Below the pieces are notes generated by a model. The model was not told where the DNA came from, made no database searches, and was given only the letters and a program-made list of their open reading frames with translations. From Bacillus luti (lineage in GTDB: Bacteria > Bacillota > Bacilli > Bacillales > Bacillaceae_G), in assembly GCF_001884105.1 (NCBI RefSeq), contig NZ_MACI01000094.1, positions 62,001 through 126,000 of the forward strand: DNA of 64,000 nucleotides. Direction: 5' to 3'. This document shows positions 35,501 through 47,201 of this stretch, piece by piece. The position numbers and the translations under genes were made by a program. How positions within the stretch are numbered: the first letter of the stretch is position 1; each line of letters begins with the position of its first letter.

Positions 35501-37177
35501 ATGGAAAAACAATGGTGGAAAGAAAGTGTAGTATATCAAATTTATCCTCGCAGCTTTATGGATAGTAACGGTGATGGTATAGGTGATCTTCGTGGTATTA
35601 TTTCAAAGCTAGATTATTTAAAAGAATTAGGAATTAATGTAATTTGGTTGTCGCCGGTTTATGAATCTCCAAATGATGATAATGGTTATGATATAAGTGA
35701 TTACTGTAAAATAATGAATGAGTTCGGAACAATGGAAGATTGGGATGAGCTATTACATGAAATGCATGAACGTAATATGAAACTTATGATGGACTTAGTT
35801 GTTAATCATACTTCTGATGAACATAATTGGTTTATTGAATCACGTAAATCAAAAGATAATAAATATAGAGATTACTATATGTGGCGTCCTGGAAAAGATG
35901 GGAAAGAGCCGAATAACTGGGGAGCAGCTTTTAGTGGATCTGCATGGCAGTATGATGAAATAACAGATGAATATTATTTACATCTGTTTTCTAAAAAACA
36001 ACCAGATTTAAATTGGGATAATGAAGAAGTAAGACAAGATGTTTATGAAATGATGAAGTTTTGGTTAGAAAAAGGAATTGATGGATTCCGTATGGATGTT
36101 ATTAATTTCATTTCTAAAGAAGAAGGTTTACCAACTGTTGAAACGGATGAAGAAGGGTATGTTTCAGGACATAAGCATTTTATGAACGGCCCAAATATTC
36201 ATAAATATTTGCATGAAATGAATGAAGAAGTATTGTCTCATTATGATATTATGACAGTTGGTGAGATGCCAGGTGTAACAACGGAAGAAGCCAAATTGTA
36301 TACAGGGGAAGACCGTAAAGAATTACAAATGGTATTCCAATTTGAACATATGGATTTAGATTCAGGAGAAGGCGGGAAATGGGATGTAAAACCATGTTCA
36401 CTTCTTACTTTAAAAGAGAATCTAACAAAGTGGCAAAAAGCATTAGAGCATACAGGATGGAATAGCCTTTATTGGAATAACCATGATCAGCCTCGTGTTG
36501 TATCCCGTTTTGGTAATGATGGAATGTACCGCATTGAATCAGCAAAAATGTTAGCGACGGTGCTTCATATGATGAAGGGAACACCGTATATTTATCAAGG
36601 AGAAGAAATCGGAATGACGAACGTTCGATTTGAATCAATTGATGAATATCGAGATATTGAAACGTTAAATATGTACAATGAAAAAGTGGTCGACCGTGGT
36701 GAAGATAAAGAAAAAGTAATGGAATCTATTTATATAAAAGGCCGAGATAACGCTAGAACTCCAATGCAGTGGGATGGTAAGAAACATGCTGGATTTACAG
36801 CAGGTGAACCATGGCTTGCGGTAAACCCTAATTACAAAGAGATTAATGTGGAGCATGCAATACAAGATGAAAACTCAATTTTTTATTACTATAAAAAATT
36901 AATTGAGCTACGTAAAAATAATGAGATTATTGTGTATGGATCATATGATTTAATATTAGAAAATAATCCATCTATTTTTGCGTATGTAAGAACATATGGA
37001 GCTGAAAAACTTCTTGTTATTGCAAACTTTACTGCGGATGAAAGTGTATTTAAATTGCCTGAGGATATTAGTTACAGTGAAGTAGAGTTATTAATACACA
37101 ATTACGACGCGGAAAGCGAATCGATAGATAATATTACATTACGCCCATATGAAGCGATGGTATTTAAATTAAAATAA
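35501..37177 (+). CDS. malL: Oligo-1,6-glucosidase / alpha-glucosidase MalL
   Basis: 558 aa GH13 enzyme that hydrolyses isomaltose- and maltose-type ends inside the cell. Catalytic residues fall at the classical B. cereus positions: Asp199 (GFRMDVINF), Glu255 (VGEMPG), Asp329 (NNHDQPR). The start at ATG 35501 gives the N-terminus MEKQWWKESVVYQIYPRSF, which I recall from the B. cereus enzyme. It works on sugars imported by MalEFG and trimmed by the neopullulanase encoded convergently. Confidence 0.96.
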   Translation: MEKQWWKESVVYQIYPRSFMDSNGDGIGDLRGIISKLDYLKELGINVIWLSPVYESPNDDNGYDISDYCKIMNEFGTMEDWDELLHEMHERNMKLMMDLVVNHTSDEHNWFIESRKSKDNKYRDYYMWRPGKDGKEPNNWGAAFSGSAWQYDEITDEYYLHLFSKKQPDLNWDNEEVRQDVYEMMKFWLEKGIDGFRMDVINFISKEEGLPTVETDEEGYVSGHKHFMNGPNIHKYLHEMNEEVLSHYDIMTVGEMPGVTTEEAKLYTGEDRKELQMVFQFEHMDLDSGEGGKWDVKPCSLLTLKENLTKWQKALEHTGWNSLYWNNHDQPRVVSRFGNDGMYRIESAKMLATVLHMMKGTPYIYQGEEIGMTNVRFESIDEYRDIETLNMYNEKVVDRGEDKEKVMESIYIKGRDNARTPMQWDGKKHAGFTAGEPWLAVNPNYKEINVEHAIQDENSIFYYYKKLIELRKNNEIIVYGSYDLILENNPSIFAYVRTYGAEKLLVIANFTADESVFKLPEDISYSEVELLIHNYDAESESIDNITLRPYEAMVFKLK

Positions 37178-37178
37178 G

Positions 37179-37216
37179 AAAAATCCTTATGCCACATCTT
37201 GGCATAAGGATTTTTT
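37179..37216. terminator. Bidirectional terminator malL / neopullulanase
   Basis: 15-bp stem AAAAATCCTTATGCC (37179-37193) / complement (37201-37215), T-run. Confidence 0.88.
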
Positions 37217-37217
37217 A

Positions 37218-38993
<1,776 letters not shown>

Positions 38994-39043
38994 TTAATAT
39001 CTCCATGCATATTGTTCCCTTAAGTATAATAATAAAGTCTATG

Positions 39044-39262
39044 TTGCAAACGATTGCTTTTTGCATAGCTTTAATATTGCTTATAAGAGTAGTATTCATT
39101 TTATATAAAGTCAATGTATAAAGCGTATAGTAATAATATTTTTAAATTAATATTTGCAAAATGAATAAAAGAATGTATAATGATAGACAAATAGCGCAAA
39201 CGTTTTCATAGATTGAGATATCGTTTGCGCTTCTATTAAACTATTCAATGCAAACGTTTTCA
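39044..39262. promoter_or_regulatory. Cluster of four cre/MalR-like operators between neopullulanase and malE
   Basis: GCAAACGATTGC at 39046-39057; GCGCAAACG at 39194-39202 and its inverted copy CGTTTGCGC at 39232-39240 (38 bp apart, dyad); TGCAAACGTTTTCA at 39249-39262, a perfect cre-core match close to malE. The first box sits in the neopullulanase upstream region. Could bind CcpA, the LacI-type MalR, or both. Confidence 0.65.
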
Positions 39263-39301
39263 ATTATTAAGGTACATATACAACTTAGGGAGGTTTTTGG
39301 G

Positions 39302-40561
39302 ATGAAGAAAGCATTATCATTATTAACAGTTTCAGCATTATCAATTGGTATGTTATCTGCATGTGGACCGAAAGATTCAGGGAAGAAAGAAGAAAGTAAA
39401 GCAAAGAAAGATTACGATCTTCTCGTTTGGGAAGATGATAAAAAAGGTGTTGGTTTAGAACCAGCAGTGAAAAGCTTTGAGGAAAAATATAAAGTAAAAG
39501 TAAAAGTTGTTGAAATGCAAATGACAGATCAAGTGAAGAAGTTACGCCTTGATGGACCAGCGGGGACTGGACCAGATGTTGTAACATTGCCACATGATCA
39601 AATCGGAAACGCAGTAACAGAAGGTTTACTTTCTGAAGTGAAAGCTGATGATGCTGTAAAGAGTAAATTTACTGACTCATCAATAGCAGCACAGACATAT
39701 AACGGAAAATTATATGGTTTACCAAAAGCAATTGAGACACCAATCTTTATTTACAATAAAAAATTAATGCCAAAAGCACCAGAAACGATGGACGAGCTGT
39801 TTAACTTCTCAAAAGAATTTACGAAGGATGGCAAGTACGGATTTTTAACACTAGGAGATAACTTCTACTTTGCGAATGCATTTATGGCAGGTATGGGTGG
39901 TTATGTGTTTGGTGAAAAAGATGGAAAGCCAAATGCAAGTGATGTTGGATTAAATAATAGCGGAGCAGTACAAGGGGCGGAATACCTTCAAAAATGGTAC
40001 AAAGAAAAGTTATTCCCGAAAGGTATTATTGGTGAATCTGGTGGACCTGCTGCTGATGGACTATTTAACGAAGGAAAAGCAGCATCTATCATGAACGGTC
40101 CGTGGGCGTTCCAAGCAATGGAAAAGAACGGAATTGATTATGGTGTTGCTCCAATGCCGAAATTACCAAATGGTCAACCAATGAAAACGTTTGTTGGGGT
40201 TAAAGGATGGCATGTAACAAGTTTCTCTAAACAAAATGATTTAGCTACAAAGTTCACTGAATGGGTAACGAATGAAGAAAACGCAAAAATTCGATTTGAG
40301 AAAACAAAAGAAATTCCTCCAGTAAAATCAGTAATGGAGGATCCAATTATTAAAGATAATGAAGCTGCAAAAGCAGTTGCAACGCAATCTGAAAATGGAA
40401 TTCCAATGCCAAACATTCCAGAAATGCAAGAAGTATGGAAACCAGCTGGAGATGCGCTTCAATTAGTTGTTACGGAGAAAGAGGCACCAAAAGCAGCACT
40501 TGATAATGCAGTGAAGCAAATTAAAGGTAATATTGAGGCAAATCATAGTAAGCAAAAATAA
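39302..40561 (+). CDS. malE: Maltose/maltodextrin-binding lipoprotein MalE
   Basis: 419 aa solute-binding protein. Lipobox LSAC with Cys21, a charged linker, then the bilobed family-1 sugar-binding fold (LLVWEDDKKGVGLEPAVKSFEEKY, GPDVVTLPHDQIG, AAASIMNGPWAF-like GKAASIMNGPWAF). Captures maltodextrins outside the membrane and delivers them to MalFG. ATG 39302 has GGGAGG upstream; the longer frame from 39248 starts inside an operator. First gene of malEFG. Confidence 0.95.
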   Translation: MKKALSLLTVSALSIGMLSACGPKDSGKKEESKAKKDYDLLVWEDDKKGVGLEPAVKSFEEKYKVKVKVVEMQMTDQVKKLRLDGPAGTGPDVVTLPHDQIGNAVTEGLLSEVKADDAVKSKFTDSSIAAQTYNGKLYGLPKAIETPIFIYNKKLMPKAPETMDELFNFSKEFTKDGKYGFLTLGDNFYFANAFMAGMGGYVFGEKDGKPNASDVGLNNSGAVQGAEYLQKWYKEKLFPKGIIGESGGPAADGLFNEGKAASIMNGPWAFQAMEKNGIDYGVAPMPKLPNGQPMKTFVGVKGWHVTSFSKQNDLATKFTEWVTNEENAKIRFEKTKEIPPVKSVMEDPIIKDNEAAKAVATQSENGIPMPNIPEMQEVWKPAGDALQLVVTEKEAPKAALDNAVKQIKGNIEANHSKQK

Positions 40562-40566
40562 GGTGA

Positions 40567-40598
40567 AATTCGTGCCTCTAACATGAGAGGCACGAATT
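40567..40598 (+). repeat. malE-malF intercistronic hairpin
   Basis: 13-bp perfect stem AATTCGTGCCTCT (40567-40579) / complement (40586-40598), 6-nt loop, no T-run. Probably stabilises malE mRNA or partially terminates, giving more binding protein than permease. Confidence 0.7.
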
Positions 40599-40625
40599 CT
40601 CTCCCAGAAAAAAGGGGGAAGGAAC

Positions 40626-41927
40626 ATGCAAACATCTATGGAACCAGCAAACGGCTTAAATGGTTCAAAGCATAGGAAAATGGCAACCATGTTATCAATC
40701 ATTCCAGGCATGGGCCAAATGTATAATAAACAATTTGTAAAAGGTCTTATTTTTCTAGTATTAACAGGTTCATTTATTGTAGCCTTTGCTGATTTATTAA
40801 ATATGGGATTATGGGGAATTGTAACGCTTGGTACAGAAGTTCCACGTGACCATTCTGTCTTTCTATTAGTAGAAGGAATCTTGGCACTCATCGTCATCGT
40901 GTTTGGACTTGGAATATATGCATTTAATTTATATGATGCATACCAAAACGGAAAGAAACGTGATATAGGAACACCGTTAAACTCTGTAAAAGAGCAATAC
41001 CGTAATTTACTAGATCAAGGTTTTCCATATTTAATGGTTTCACCAGGTTTTCTATTACTTATCTTTGTAGTTGTATTTCCAATCATCTTCGTAATTTTAA
41101 TTGGATTTACGAACTATGATTTATATCATTCTCCTCCAGCTAAATTAGTAGATTGGGTAGGGTTTAAAAACTTTATTGATATCTTTACATTACCGATGTG
41201 GAGAGAGACGTTTTTAAGTGTATTTTCTTGGACTGTCATTTGGACATTCGTTGCAACGACATTACAAGTTGCGCTTGGTATTTTCTTAGCGATTATCGTA
41301 AACCAGCCTGGTATTAAAGGAAAGGCGATCATTCGAACAATTTTCATTTTACCGTGGGCGGTTCCGGCATTCGTATCTATTCTTGTTTTCTCTGGTATGT
41401 TTAATGAAACATTTGGAGCAATTAACAATCAAGTATTAGCTTTATTCGGAATTGAAAAGATCGCTTGGATGACAGATCCATTTTGGGCGAAGATTGCTTT
41501 AATTATGATTCAAACATGGCTTGGATTCCCATTCGTCTTTGCAATGACGACAGGTATACTGCAATCGATTCCAGGAGAATTATATGAAGCAGCTACAGTA
41601 GATGGAGCTACAGCTTGGCAACAATTCCGTAAAATTACATTGCCACTTGTTTTATATGCAACAGCACCAATATTAATTACGCAATATACGTTTAACTTTA
41701 ATAACTTTAGTATCATCTATCTATTTAACGGCGGAGGTCCTGCTGTAGCTGGACAAGACGCAGGTGGAACAGATATTTTAATTTCATGGATTTATAAGTT
41801 AACGATGACTTCGGCGCAGTACGGTAAAGCAGCAGCTCTTACAATGATATTATCGTTAATCGTTATTACAGTTGCGTTATGGCAATTTAAGAGAACAAAA
41901 TCATTCCAAGAAGAGGATATGATGTAA
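40626..41927 (+). CDS. malF: Maltodextrin ABC permease MalF
   Basis: 433 aa. About eight membrane helices; the N-terminal ~110 residues carry extra helices before the core permease. EAA loop EAATVDGATAWQQFRKITLPL, the ATPase contact, is intact. Pairs with MalG in the inner channel. GGGGGAAGG before ATG. malG starts at the next base after its stop. Confidence 0.95.
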   Translation: MQTSMEPANGLNGSKHRKMATMLSIIPGMGQMYNKQFVKGLIFLVLTGSFIVAFADLLNMGLWGIVTLGTEVPRDHSVFLLVEGILALIVIVFGLGIYAFNLYDAYQNGKKRDIGTPLNSVKEQYRNLLDQGFPYLMVSPGFLLLIFVVVFPIIFVILIGFTNYDLYHSPPAKLVDWVGFKNFIDIFTLPMWRETFLSVFSWTVIWTFVATTLQVALGIFLAIIVNQPGIKGKAIIRTIFILPWAVPAFVSILVFSGMFNETFGAINNQVLALFGIEKIAWMTDPFWAKIALIMIQTWLGFPFVFAMTTGILQSIPGELYEAATVDGATAWQQFRKITLPLVLYATAPILITQYTFNFNNFSIIYLFNGGGPAVAGQDAGGTDILISWIYKLTMTSAQYGKAAALTMILSLIVITVALWQFKRTKSFQEEDMM

Positions 41928-42770
41928 ATGAATATTAAAAGACAAAAGATGTTACGTCTCTCATTAAGTTATCTCGTTATTTTCATAATGTGTGCCATCA
42001 TTTTCTATCCATTATTATGGATTATTGGCTCATCGTTTAATCCGGGTGATAGTTTATCAGGATCAAGTATTATTCCGCAAAATGCAACGTTAGATCATTA
42101 TCGTAAGTTGTTAGATTTAGAGAATAGTAATTATTTACTATGGTATAAAAACACATTAAAAGTAAGTGTTTTAACGATGATTTTCTCAGTGTTAGCAATT
42201 AGTTTTACTGCTTATGCATTTTCGAGATACCGTTTTGTTGGAAGAAAAAATGGTTTATTAACATTTTTAATTCTGCAAATGATTCCAAACTTTGCAGCGT
42301 TAATCGCTTTATACGTATTAGCACAGTTAACAGGATTAATTGATACGCACCTTGCATTAATTTTAATTTATGTGGGCGGGGCAATCCCGATGAATACATG
42401 GCTTATGAAAGGATATTTTGATACGATTCCGAAAGAATTGGATGAATCAGCTCGTATGGATGGGGCAGGACATTTCCGTATTTTTTGGCAAATCATTATG
42501 CCACTTGCAAAGCCAATCGTAGCAGTTGTAGCGTTATTCACTTTTATCGGTCCATTTACAGATTTCATTTTAGCGAGTATTATTTTGCGCACACCAGAAA
42601 ATTATACTTTAGCAGTTGGTCTATATGAAATGGTAGCGAAGAAATTTGGTAATGAATTTACAACGTTCGCAGCGGGTTCAGTATTAATTGCAATCCCAAT
42701 TTCAATTTTATTCCTATCATTACAAAAATACTTTATCTCTGGTTTAACTGCTGGGGGTACGAAAGGATGA
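41928..42770 (+). CDS. malG: Maltodextrin ABC permease MalG
   Basis: 280 aa, six membrane helices. EAA loop ESARMDGAGHFRIFWQIIMPL for binding the MsmX ATPase. Immediately follows malF with no gap, so translation is coupled. Ends the transporter operon; two hairpins follow. Confidence 0.95.
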   Translation: MNIKRQKMLRLSLSYLVIFIMCAIIFYPLLWIIGSSFNPGDSLSGSSIIPQNATLDHYRKLLDLENSNYLLWYKNTLKVSVLTMIFSVLAISFTAYAFSRYRFVGRKNGLLTFLILQMIPNFAALIALYVLAQLTGLIDTHLALILIYVGGAIPMNTWLMKGYFDTIPKELDESARMDGAGHFRIFWQIIMPLAKPIVAVVALFTFIGPFTDFILASIILRTPENYTLAVGLYEMVAKKFGNEFTTFAAGSVLIAIPISILFLSLQKYFISGLTAGGTKG

Positions 42771-42838
42771 AAAATGGGACATTACGTCCCATTTTTCTTT
42801 TCATCTCCCTATAAAAAGTTTTATAGGGAGATGAAAAG
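42771..42838 (+). terminator. Double hairpin after malG
   Basis: First: AAAATGGGAC (42771-42780) / complement (42786-42795) followed by Ts, a normal terminator. Second: 20-bp perfect arms 42797-42816 / 42819-42838 with almost no loop. See findings. Confidence 0.8.
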
Positions 42839-43050
42839 AGATTTGACATCACATGTGAAAAGAAGTGAAATAAATAGTATATTATAGTATAGGAAAAAAG
42901 AGCTATATCCCTTACAATACATGGAGAGGGAGAATATGATAGGTTTTGCAAGATAGAATCAATGAAAGTTTATGACTTCTCCTATTACTTGCAACGGGTG
43001 CAAGATGAAAATATATATAATGGCAGAGAAGTGAAAGGAGGGGGATTTTT

Positions 43051-44073
43051 ATGACAGTTACAATTAAAGATGTGGCGAAGAAGGCGAATGTAGCACCATC
43101 TACCGTTTCTCGTGTAATTGCTGATAATCCAAGTATAAGTGAAAAAACAAAGCGTCGTGTTCGGAAAGTAATGAGTGAACTAGGGTATCATCCAAATTTA
43201 AACGCAAGAAACCTAGCTAACCAAACAACGAAAACACTTGGTCTTGTTATGCCAAGTTCTGCAAGTAAAGCTTTTCAAAATCCGTTTTTCCCAGAAGTTA
43301 TAAGAGGAATTAGTTCATTTGCACATGTAGAAGGGTATGCGCTTTATATGTCGACAGGTGAAACGGAAGATGAAATTTTTAATGGTGTTGTAAAGATGGT
43401 ACAGGGGCGCCAAATTGGTGGCATTATTCTTTTATATTCAAGAGAGAATGATCGGATCATTCAATATTTGCATAAACAAAATTTCCCGTTCGTATTAATT
43501 GGGAAACCATATGATCGTAAAGAAGAAATTACATATGTAGATAATGATAATTATACTGCTGCCAGAGAAGTGGCAGAATATTTAATTTCATTAGGGCATA
43601 AGCAAATTGCGTTCATTGGTGGGGGATCAGATTTACTTGTAACGAGAGATCGTTTAGCTGGTATGAGTGATGCTTTAAAACTAGCAGACATTGTATTACC
43701 GAAAGAATATATTTTACATTTTGATTTCTCAAGGGAAAGTGGTCAACAAGCGGTCGAGGAATTAATGGGACTGAAGCAACCGCCGACGGCGATTATGGCG
43801 ACGGACGATTTAATTGGATTAGGTGTGTTAAGTGCTCTTTCTAAAAAAGGATTCGTTGTACCGAAGGATGTTTCTATTGTAAGCTTTAATAATGCTTTAT
43901 TATCAGAAATTGCGAGCCCTCCACTTTCGACAGTTGATGTGAATATTTATCAGCTAGGATATGAGGCAGCAAAAGCTTTAGTTGATAAAGTAGAGAATGC
44001 TGAATCAACTGCAAAATGTATCATTATTCCGCATAAATTACTGAAGCGTCAAACTTGTGATCAGTATGCATAA
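43051..44073 (+). CDS. malR: LacI-family regulator, probable MalR
   Basis: 340 aa. LacI HTH: TIKDVAKKANVAPSTVSRVIADN then hinge helix NLNARNLANQTTK, periplasmic-binding-like effector domain (TLGLVMPSS, FPFVLIGKP, IAFIGGGSDL, PTAIMATDDLIGLG). Position after malEFG makes maltose the likely inducer and the CAAACG-type boxes at 35.3-39.3 kb likely operators (inference). AAAGGAGGGGG before ATG. Own promoter probably in 42840-43050. Confidence 0.9.
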   Translation: MTVTIKDVAKKANVAPSTVSRVIADNPSISEKTKRRVRKVMSELGYHPNLNARNLANQTTKTLGLVMPSSASKAFQNPFFPEVIRGISSFAHVEGYALYMSTGETEDEIFNGVVKMVQGRQIGGIILLYSRENDRIIQYLHKQNFPFVLIGKPYDRKEEITYVDNDNYTAAREVAEYLISLGHKQIAFIGGGSDLLVTRDRLAGMSDALKLADIVLPKEYILHFDFSRESGQQAVEELMGLKQPPTAIMATDDLIGLGVLSALSKKGFVVPKDVSIVSFNNALLSEIASPPLSTVDVNIYQLGYEAAKALVDKVENAESTAKCIIIPHKLLKRQTCDQYA

Positions 44074-44105
44074 AAAAAGCTAAGAGTTTAACTCTTAGCT
44101 TTTTG
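44074..44105. terminator. Bidirectional terminator malR / patA
   Basis: AAAAAGCTAAGAGT (44074-44087) / complement, T-run; between convergent genes. Confidence 0.85.
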
Positions 44106-45251
44106 TTGTAGAAAGGTCTCTAATCGATCGCAGCCTTCTTTTAAAGTTTCGATACTATATGCATAGGATAAGCGAATGTAGCCTTCACCATATTCAGAAA
44201 ATGCTGTTCCAGGAACGACGGCTAGCCCAGCTTCTTTTACAAGGTCAAGCGCAAAATCGAATGATGAAGTTGTTAGGTGGCCAACATAGGGGAATAAGTA
44301 AAATGCACCTGTTGGCTTTTCAACCTTTAATCCCATTTGAATGAGTCTGTTATATACGTAATCACGGCGTTTTTTGTACTGATGGCGCATCATTTTTGGT
44401 GCATCTTTAGCAGCTGTTAATGCTTCGATTGCAGCATATTGAGCGATTGAAGTGGCGCACGTTACATTGTATTGATGAACTTTTAAAATGTGCCCAGCTA
44501 AATAGTTTGGCGCGAATAGAAGGCCGATGCGCCAGCCGGTCATAGAATGGGATTTTGATAAACCGTTAATAACAATGGTTTTCTCGCGCATTTCTGGGAA
44601 ATTAGCAATAGATGTATGCTTTTGTCCATATACAAGTTCGCTATAAATTTCATCAGAAAGGACGAAAATATTTTTATCTTTTAAAACATCTACAATATCT
44701 TTTAGTTCTTCTTTTGATAATGTTACACCAGTTGGGTTAGAAGGATACGGCAAAACAACACATCTTGTTTTGTCTGTAATAGCATTTTCTAGTGCTTCGG
44801 CAGTTAAACGGAAGCCGGTTTCACGAACATCTATAAAAATAGGCGTTGCACCACATAATCGAATAATGGGCTCGTATCCTGGATAAATAGGGGCAGGTAA
44901 AATTACTTCCGTCCCTGGTTCTAAAATTGTTCGGAACGCAACATCAATTGCTTCACTAGCACCGATTGTAACGATGGTTTCGTTTTCAGGTGAATAATGT
45001 AAATCGTAGTTATCTTGTAAGAAGCTACAAGCTGCCTTGCGTAATTCTAGTAACCCAGCGTTATGTGTATAGCTTGTATAATTTTCTGTAATGGCCCGTT
45101 TTGCCGCTTCTTTTACGAGAGAAGGTGTAGGAAAATCAGGTTGCCCAATTGTTAAAGAGATAAGATTATCATAGTTTTGAATCAGATTAGAGAATTGACG
45201 GATTCCAGAAATTTGGATGTCCTTCACTCTAGGATTAATGAATTGTTCCAT
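44088..45251 (-). CDS. patA: PLP aminotransferase PatA (class I/II)
   Basis: 387 aa. LISLTIGQPDFPTPSLV, YPSNPTGVTLS, SDEIYSELVYG and INGLSKSHSMTGWRIGLL with the Schiff-base Lys. Close to B. subtilis PatA (N-acetyl-LL-diaminopimelate aminotransferase, lysine and peptidoglycan precursor synthesis). A related MtnE at 18.6-19.8 kb is a different subgroup. AGGGAG before ATG 45251. In B. subtilis patA also neighbours a sporulation kinase gene and ykyB. Confidence 0.88.
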   Translation of the reverse strand: MEQFINPRVKDIQISGIRQFSNLIQNYDNLISLTIGQPDFPTPSLVKEAAKRAITENYTSYTHNAGLLELRKAACSFLQDNYDLHYSPENETIVTIGASEAIDVAFRTILEPGTEVILPAPIYPGYEPIIRLCGATPIFIDVRETGFRLTAEALENAITDKTRCVVLPYPSNPTGVTLSKEELKDIVDVLKDKNIFVLSDEIYSELVYGQKHTSIANFPEMREKTIVINGLSKSHSMTGWRIGLLFAPNYLAGHILKVHQYNVTCATSIAQYAAIEALTAAKDAPKMMRHQYKKRRDYVYNRLIQMGLKVEKPTGAFYLFPYVGHLTTSSFDFALDLVKEAGLAVVPGTAFSEYGEGYIRLSYAYSIETLKEGCDRLETFLQQKAKS

Positions 45252-45348
45252 TGTATCTCCCTTTCTTCCGTTTGAAAATTAAGTTCATTTTATCATATTT
45301 TTTATGATTACGCTTTGTATATGTTATGTAGAAAGGGAGAGAAAAGAG

Positions 45349-45374
45349 AAAAAAGCCGCTGTAAGCGACTTTTT
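45349..45374 (-). terminator. Terminator of the 66-aa gene
   Basis: AAAAAAGCCGCT / AGCGACTTTTT (one mismatch) around loop GTA; on minus the hairpin is followed by TTTTTTCTC. Confidence 0.65.
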
Positions 45375-45573
45375 AATATCCGTATTCCCAATCTATTTCA
45401 TCTTCATTCCAAAGCACAGAGGATACTTTGCCAAGGTGAACAACTGATTCGTTCACAGCACATGTGCAATTTTCATCTCCTGCTTTATGCTGTAACTCTT
45501 CATATACTGATTTTTCAACATTTTCTAGAACAACCAAATTTTCTTCTTTTAAAACAAGCGTAGTACCCGCCAT
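45373..45573 (-). CDS. Conserved small protein, 66 aa
   Basis: Acidic, no membrane segment: MAGTTLVLKEENLVVLENVEK, then CTCAVNESVVHLGKVSSVLW and an acidic WNEDEIDWEYGY tail. Strong GGAGGAAGAT before ATG 45573. May belong to a Bacillus-only DUF (2553-like), unverified. Function unknown. Confidence 0.6.
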   Translation of the reverse strand: MAGTTLVLKEENLVVLENVEKSVYEELQHKAGDENCTCAVNESVVHLGKVSSVLWNEDEIDWEYGY

Positions 45574-45883
45574 ATTTATCTTCCTCCTACTAAAGTAATG
45601 ATCACTTATTTGTAAACATAGATAGTATGGATTATATGCTGTATTTTGCTATAGTTGTCCGTATCATGAAGTATTTTTATATTTTCTTTGTAATCCGTAT
45701 TCATTGTATACTGCCCGAAGGAAATTTGGTACAGGGTTTACAATCATTTCGAAAATCTGTAACAATTATTATGTGCTGTTAACAAAGAATTAACAAATAT
45801 GTTAAGAAAAATCAAAATTTTAAAACAAATCAACTTATAAAATGATATAATCATATCAAAATACATATAGGGGATGAGAGGCT
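45574..45883. other. Divergent intergenic region 66-aa gene / sensor kinase
   Basis: Holds the upstream regions of both genes. TATAAT at 45846-45851 is a probable -10 for the kinase; repeated GTTAACA/TTAACA words occur at 45778-45806. No gene seen. Confidence 0.45.
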
Positions 45884-47158
45884 ATGGAGCTTATCCGTGA
45901 TTTAATGATTCAAATTGCCATCATTATATTACCGCTATTTTTATATGAAGCTATTCGTTTAAATCGTTATCAAGAAATGCCTCCGAAGCCGAACCGCTAC
46001 TTTATTATGTTTTTATCTAGCGTGACACTTGTTCTTTCCATGACATACTCTATTTGTTTTGGCAACGTTTGCGGGTATAACTTTCATCCAATCCCAATTG
46101 TTAGTGGTTTTTTATATGGTGGGATTGTTGGTTTAATTCCAGCCATTATTTTTGTTGCATATGAATGGGTACTAAAGGGAATGAATATTCTCCCGGTCGT
46201 AGAAGTTATGTTTCTATCGATAGTGCCATTATTCTTATCCAAGAAGTGGTCTCTTTTTTCAAGAGACAAGAAGCTAATTTTAGCATTTATGATTTCATCA
46301 TTTTACGTACTTGTATCTTTATTATTTGGTATGGTGAATGTACTGTTAGAGACAGGTTTTACACCATATGTTTCTCAACTATATAACGGATTTATATTTG
46401 CTTCGCTTATTATGGTTATGACTATGGTATTTCAAGTGTACTTAACGGAATATTTAAATGAAAACGCATTATTACGTACAGAGATGCAAAAATCGGAAAA
46501 GCTTAATATTGTTAGTGAGTTAGCAGCAAGTGTTGCACATGAAGTTCGAAATCCGCTCACTGTTGTCCGTGGATTTATCCAATTGTTAGAAAGCACAGAA
46601 GATGTGAAGAATAAGGATTATATGCGTCTCGTGTTAGCTGAATTGGATCGGGCGGAGCAAATTATTTCAGATTATTTGAATTTAGCAAGGCCGCAAATTG
46701 AGAAAAAAGAACATATTTGTTTATCCGCGCAATTAATAGAAATGACCACCCTTATGTCATCATTTGCAGCGATGCAAGGTGTATATTTACAAGTTGAGAT
46801 TTCTGAGAGCCTTTATACGATCGGTGATAAGACAAAATTGAAACAAGCTATTATGAATGTTGTTAAAAATGGTATTGAAGCAATTCAAGGAAATAAAGGA
46901 TATTTAAAGGTAACGGCTATTCAAAAAGATGAAACAATTGTAATAAGAGTTAAAGATAGTGGTGTTGGAATGACAAAAGAACAGTTAGCAAGACTTGGAC
47001 AACCATATTATTCTTTAAAAGAAAAAGGGACAGGATTAGGACTTATGGTAACATTTAGTATTTTACAAGCGCATAATGGTACACTGGAATATAAAAGCGA
47101 AAGTGGAAAGGGAACTGAAGCGATTATTATATTGCCAGCTGTAAGAAATAAGGAATAA
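45884..47158 (+). CDS. KinB-like membrane sensor histidine kinase (sporulation phosphorelay type)
   Basis: 424 aa. N-terminal five- or six-helix membrane sensor (5TM-LYT type; e.g. IPIVSGFLYGGIVGLIPAIIFVAYE) over residues ~1-195, dimerisation/H-box SELAASVAHEVRNPLTVVRGF with His219, then HATPase with N-box NVVKNGIEAI, G1 VKDSGVGM and G2 GTGLGLMV. No response regulator is encoded nearby, so an orphan kinase feeding Spo0F is the likely role. AGGGGATGAGAGG before ATG. Confidence 0.9.
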   Translation: MELIRDLMIQIAIIILPLFLYEAIRLNRYQEMPPKPNRYFIMFLSSVTLVLSMTYSICFGNVCGYNFHPIPIVSGFLYGGIVGLIPAIIFVAYEWVLKGMNILPVVEVMFLSIVPLFLSKKWSLFSRDKKLILAFMISSFYVLVSLLFGMVNVLLETGFTPYVSQLYNGFIFASLIMVMTMVFQVYLTEYLNENALLRTEMQKSEKLNIVSELAASVAHEVRNPLTVVRGFIQLLESTEDVKNKDYMRLVLAELDRAEQIISDYLNLARPQIEKKEHICLSAQLIEMTTLMSSFAAMQGVYLQVEISESLYTIGDKTKLKQAIMNVVKNGIEAIQGNKGYLKVTAIQKDETIVIRVKDSGVGMTKEQLARLGQPYYSLKEKGTGLGLMVTFSILQAHNGTLEYKSESGKGTEAIIILPAVRNKE

Positions 47159-47183
47159 AAGTTACCGATGGAAGGTAACTTTT
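47157..47183 (+). terminator. Terminator of the sensor kinase gene
   Basis: AAAAGTTACC (47157-47166) / GGTAACTTTT (47174-47183), contains the stop region. Confidence 0.8.
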
Positions 47184-47201
47184 TATTTTATATAGGAAAT
47201 T

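Noticed and set aside
42843-42880. TTGACA plus TCACATGTGA palindrome as malR promoter/CRP-like site
   Set aside because: The AT-rich -10 candidates are over 20 nt from TTGACA; a 10-bp palindrome alone is weak evidence, and Bacillus lacks a classical CRP.
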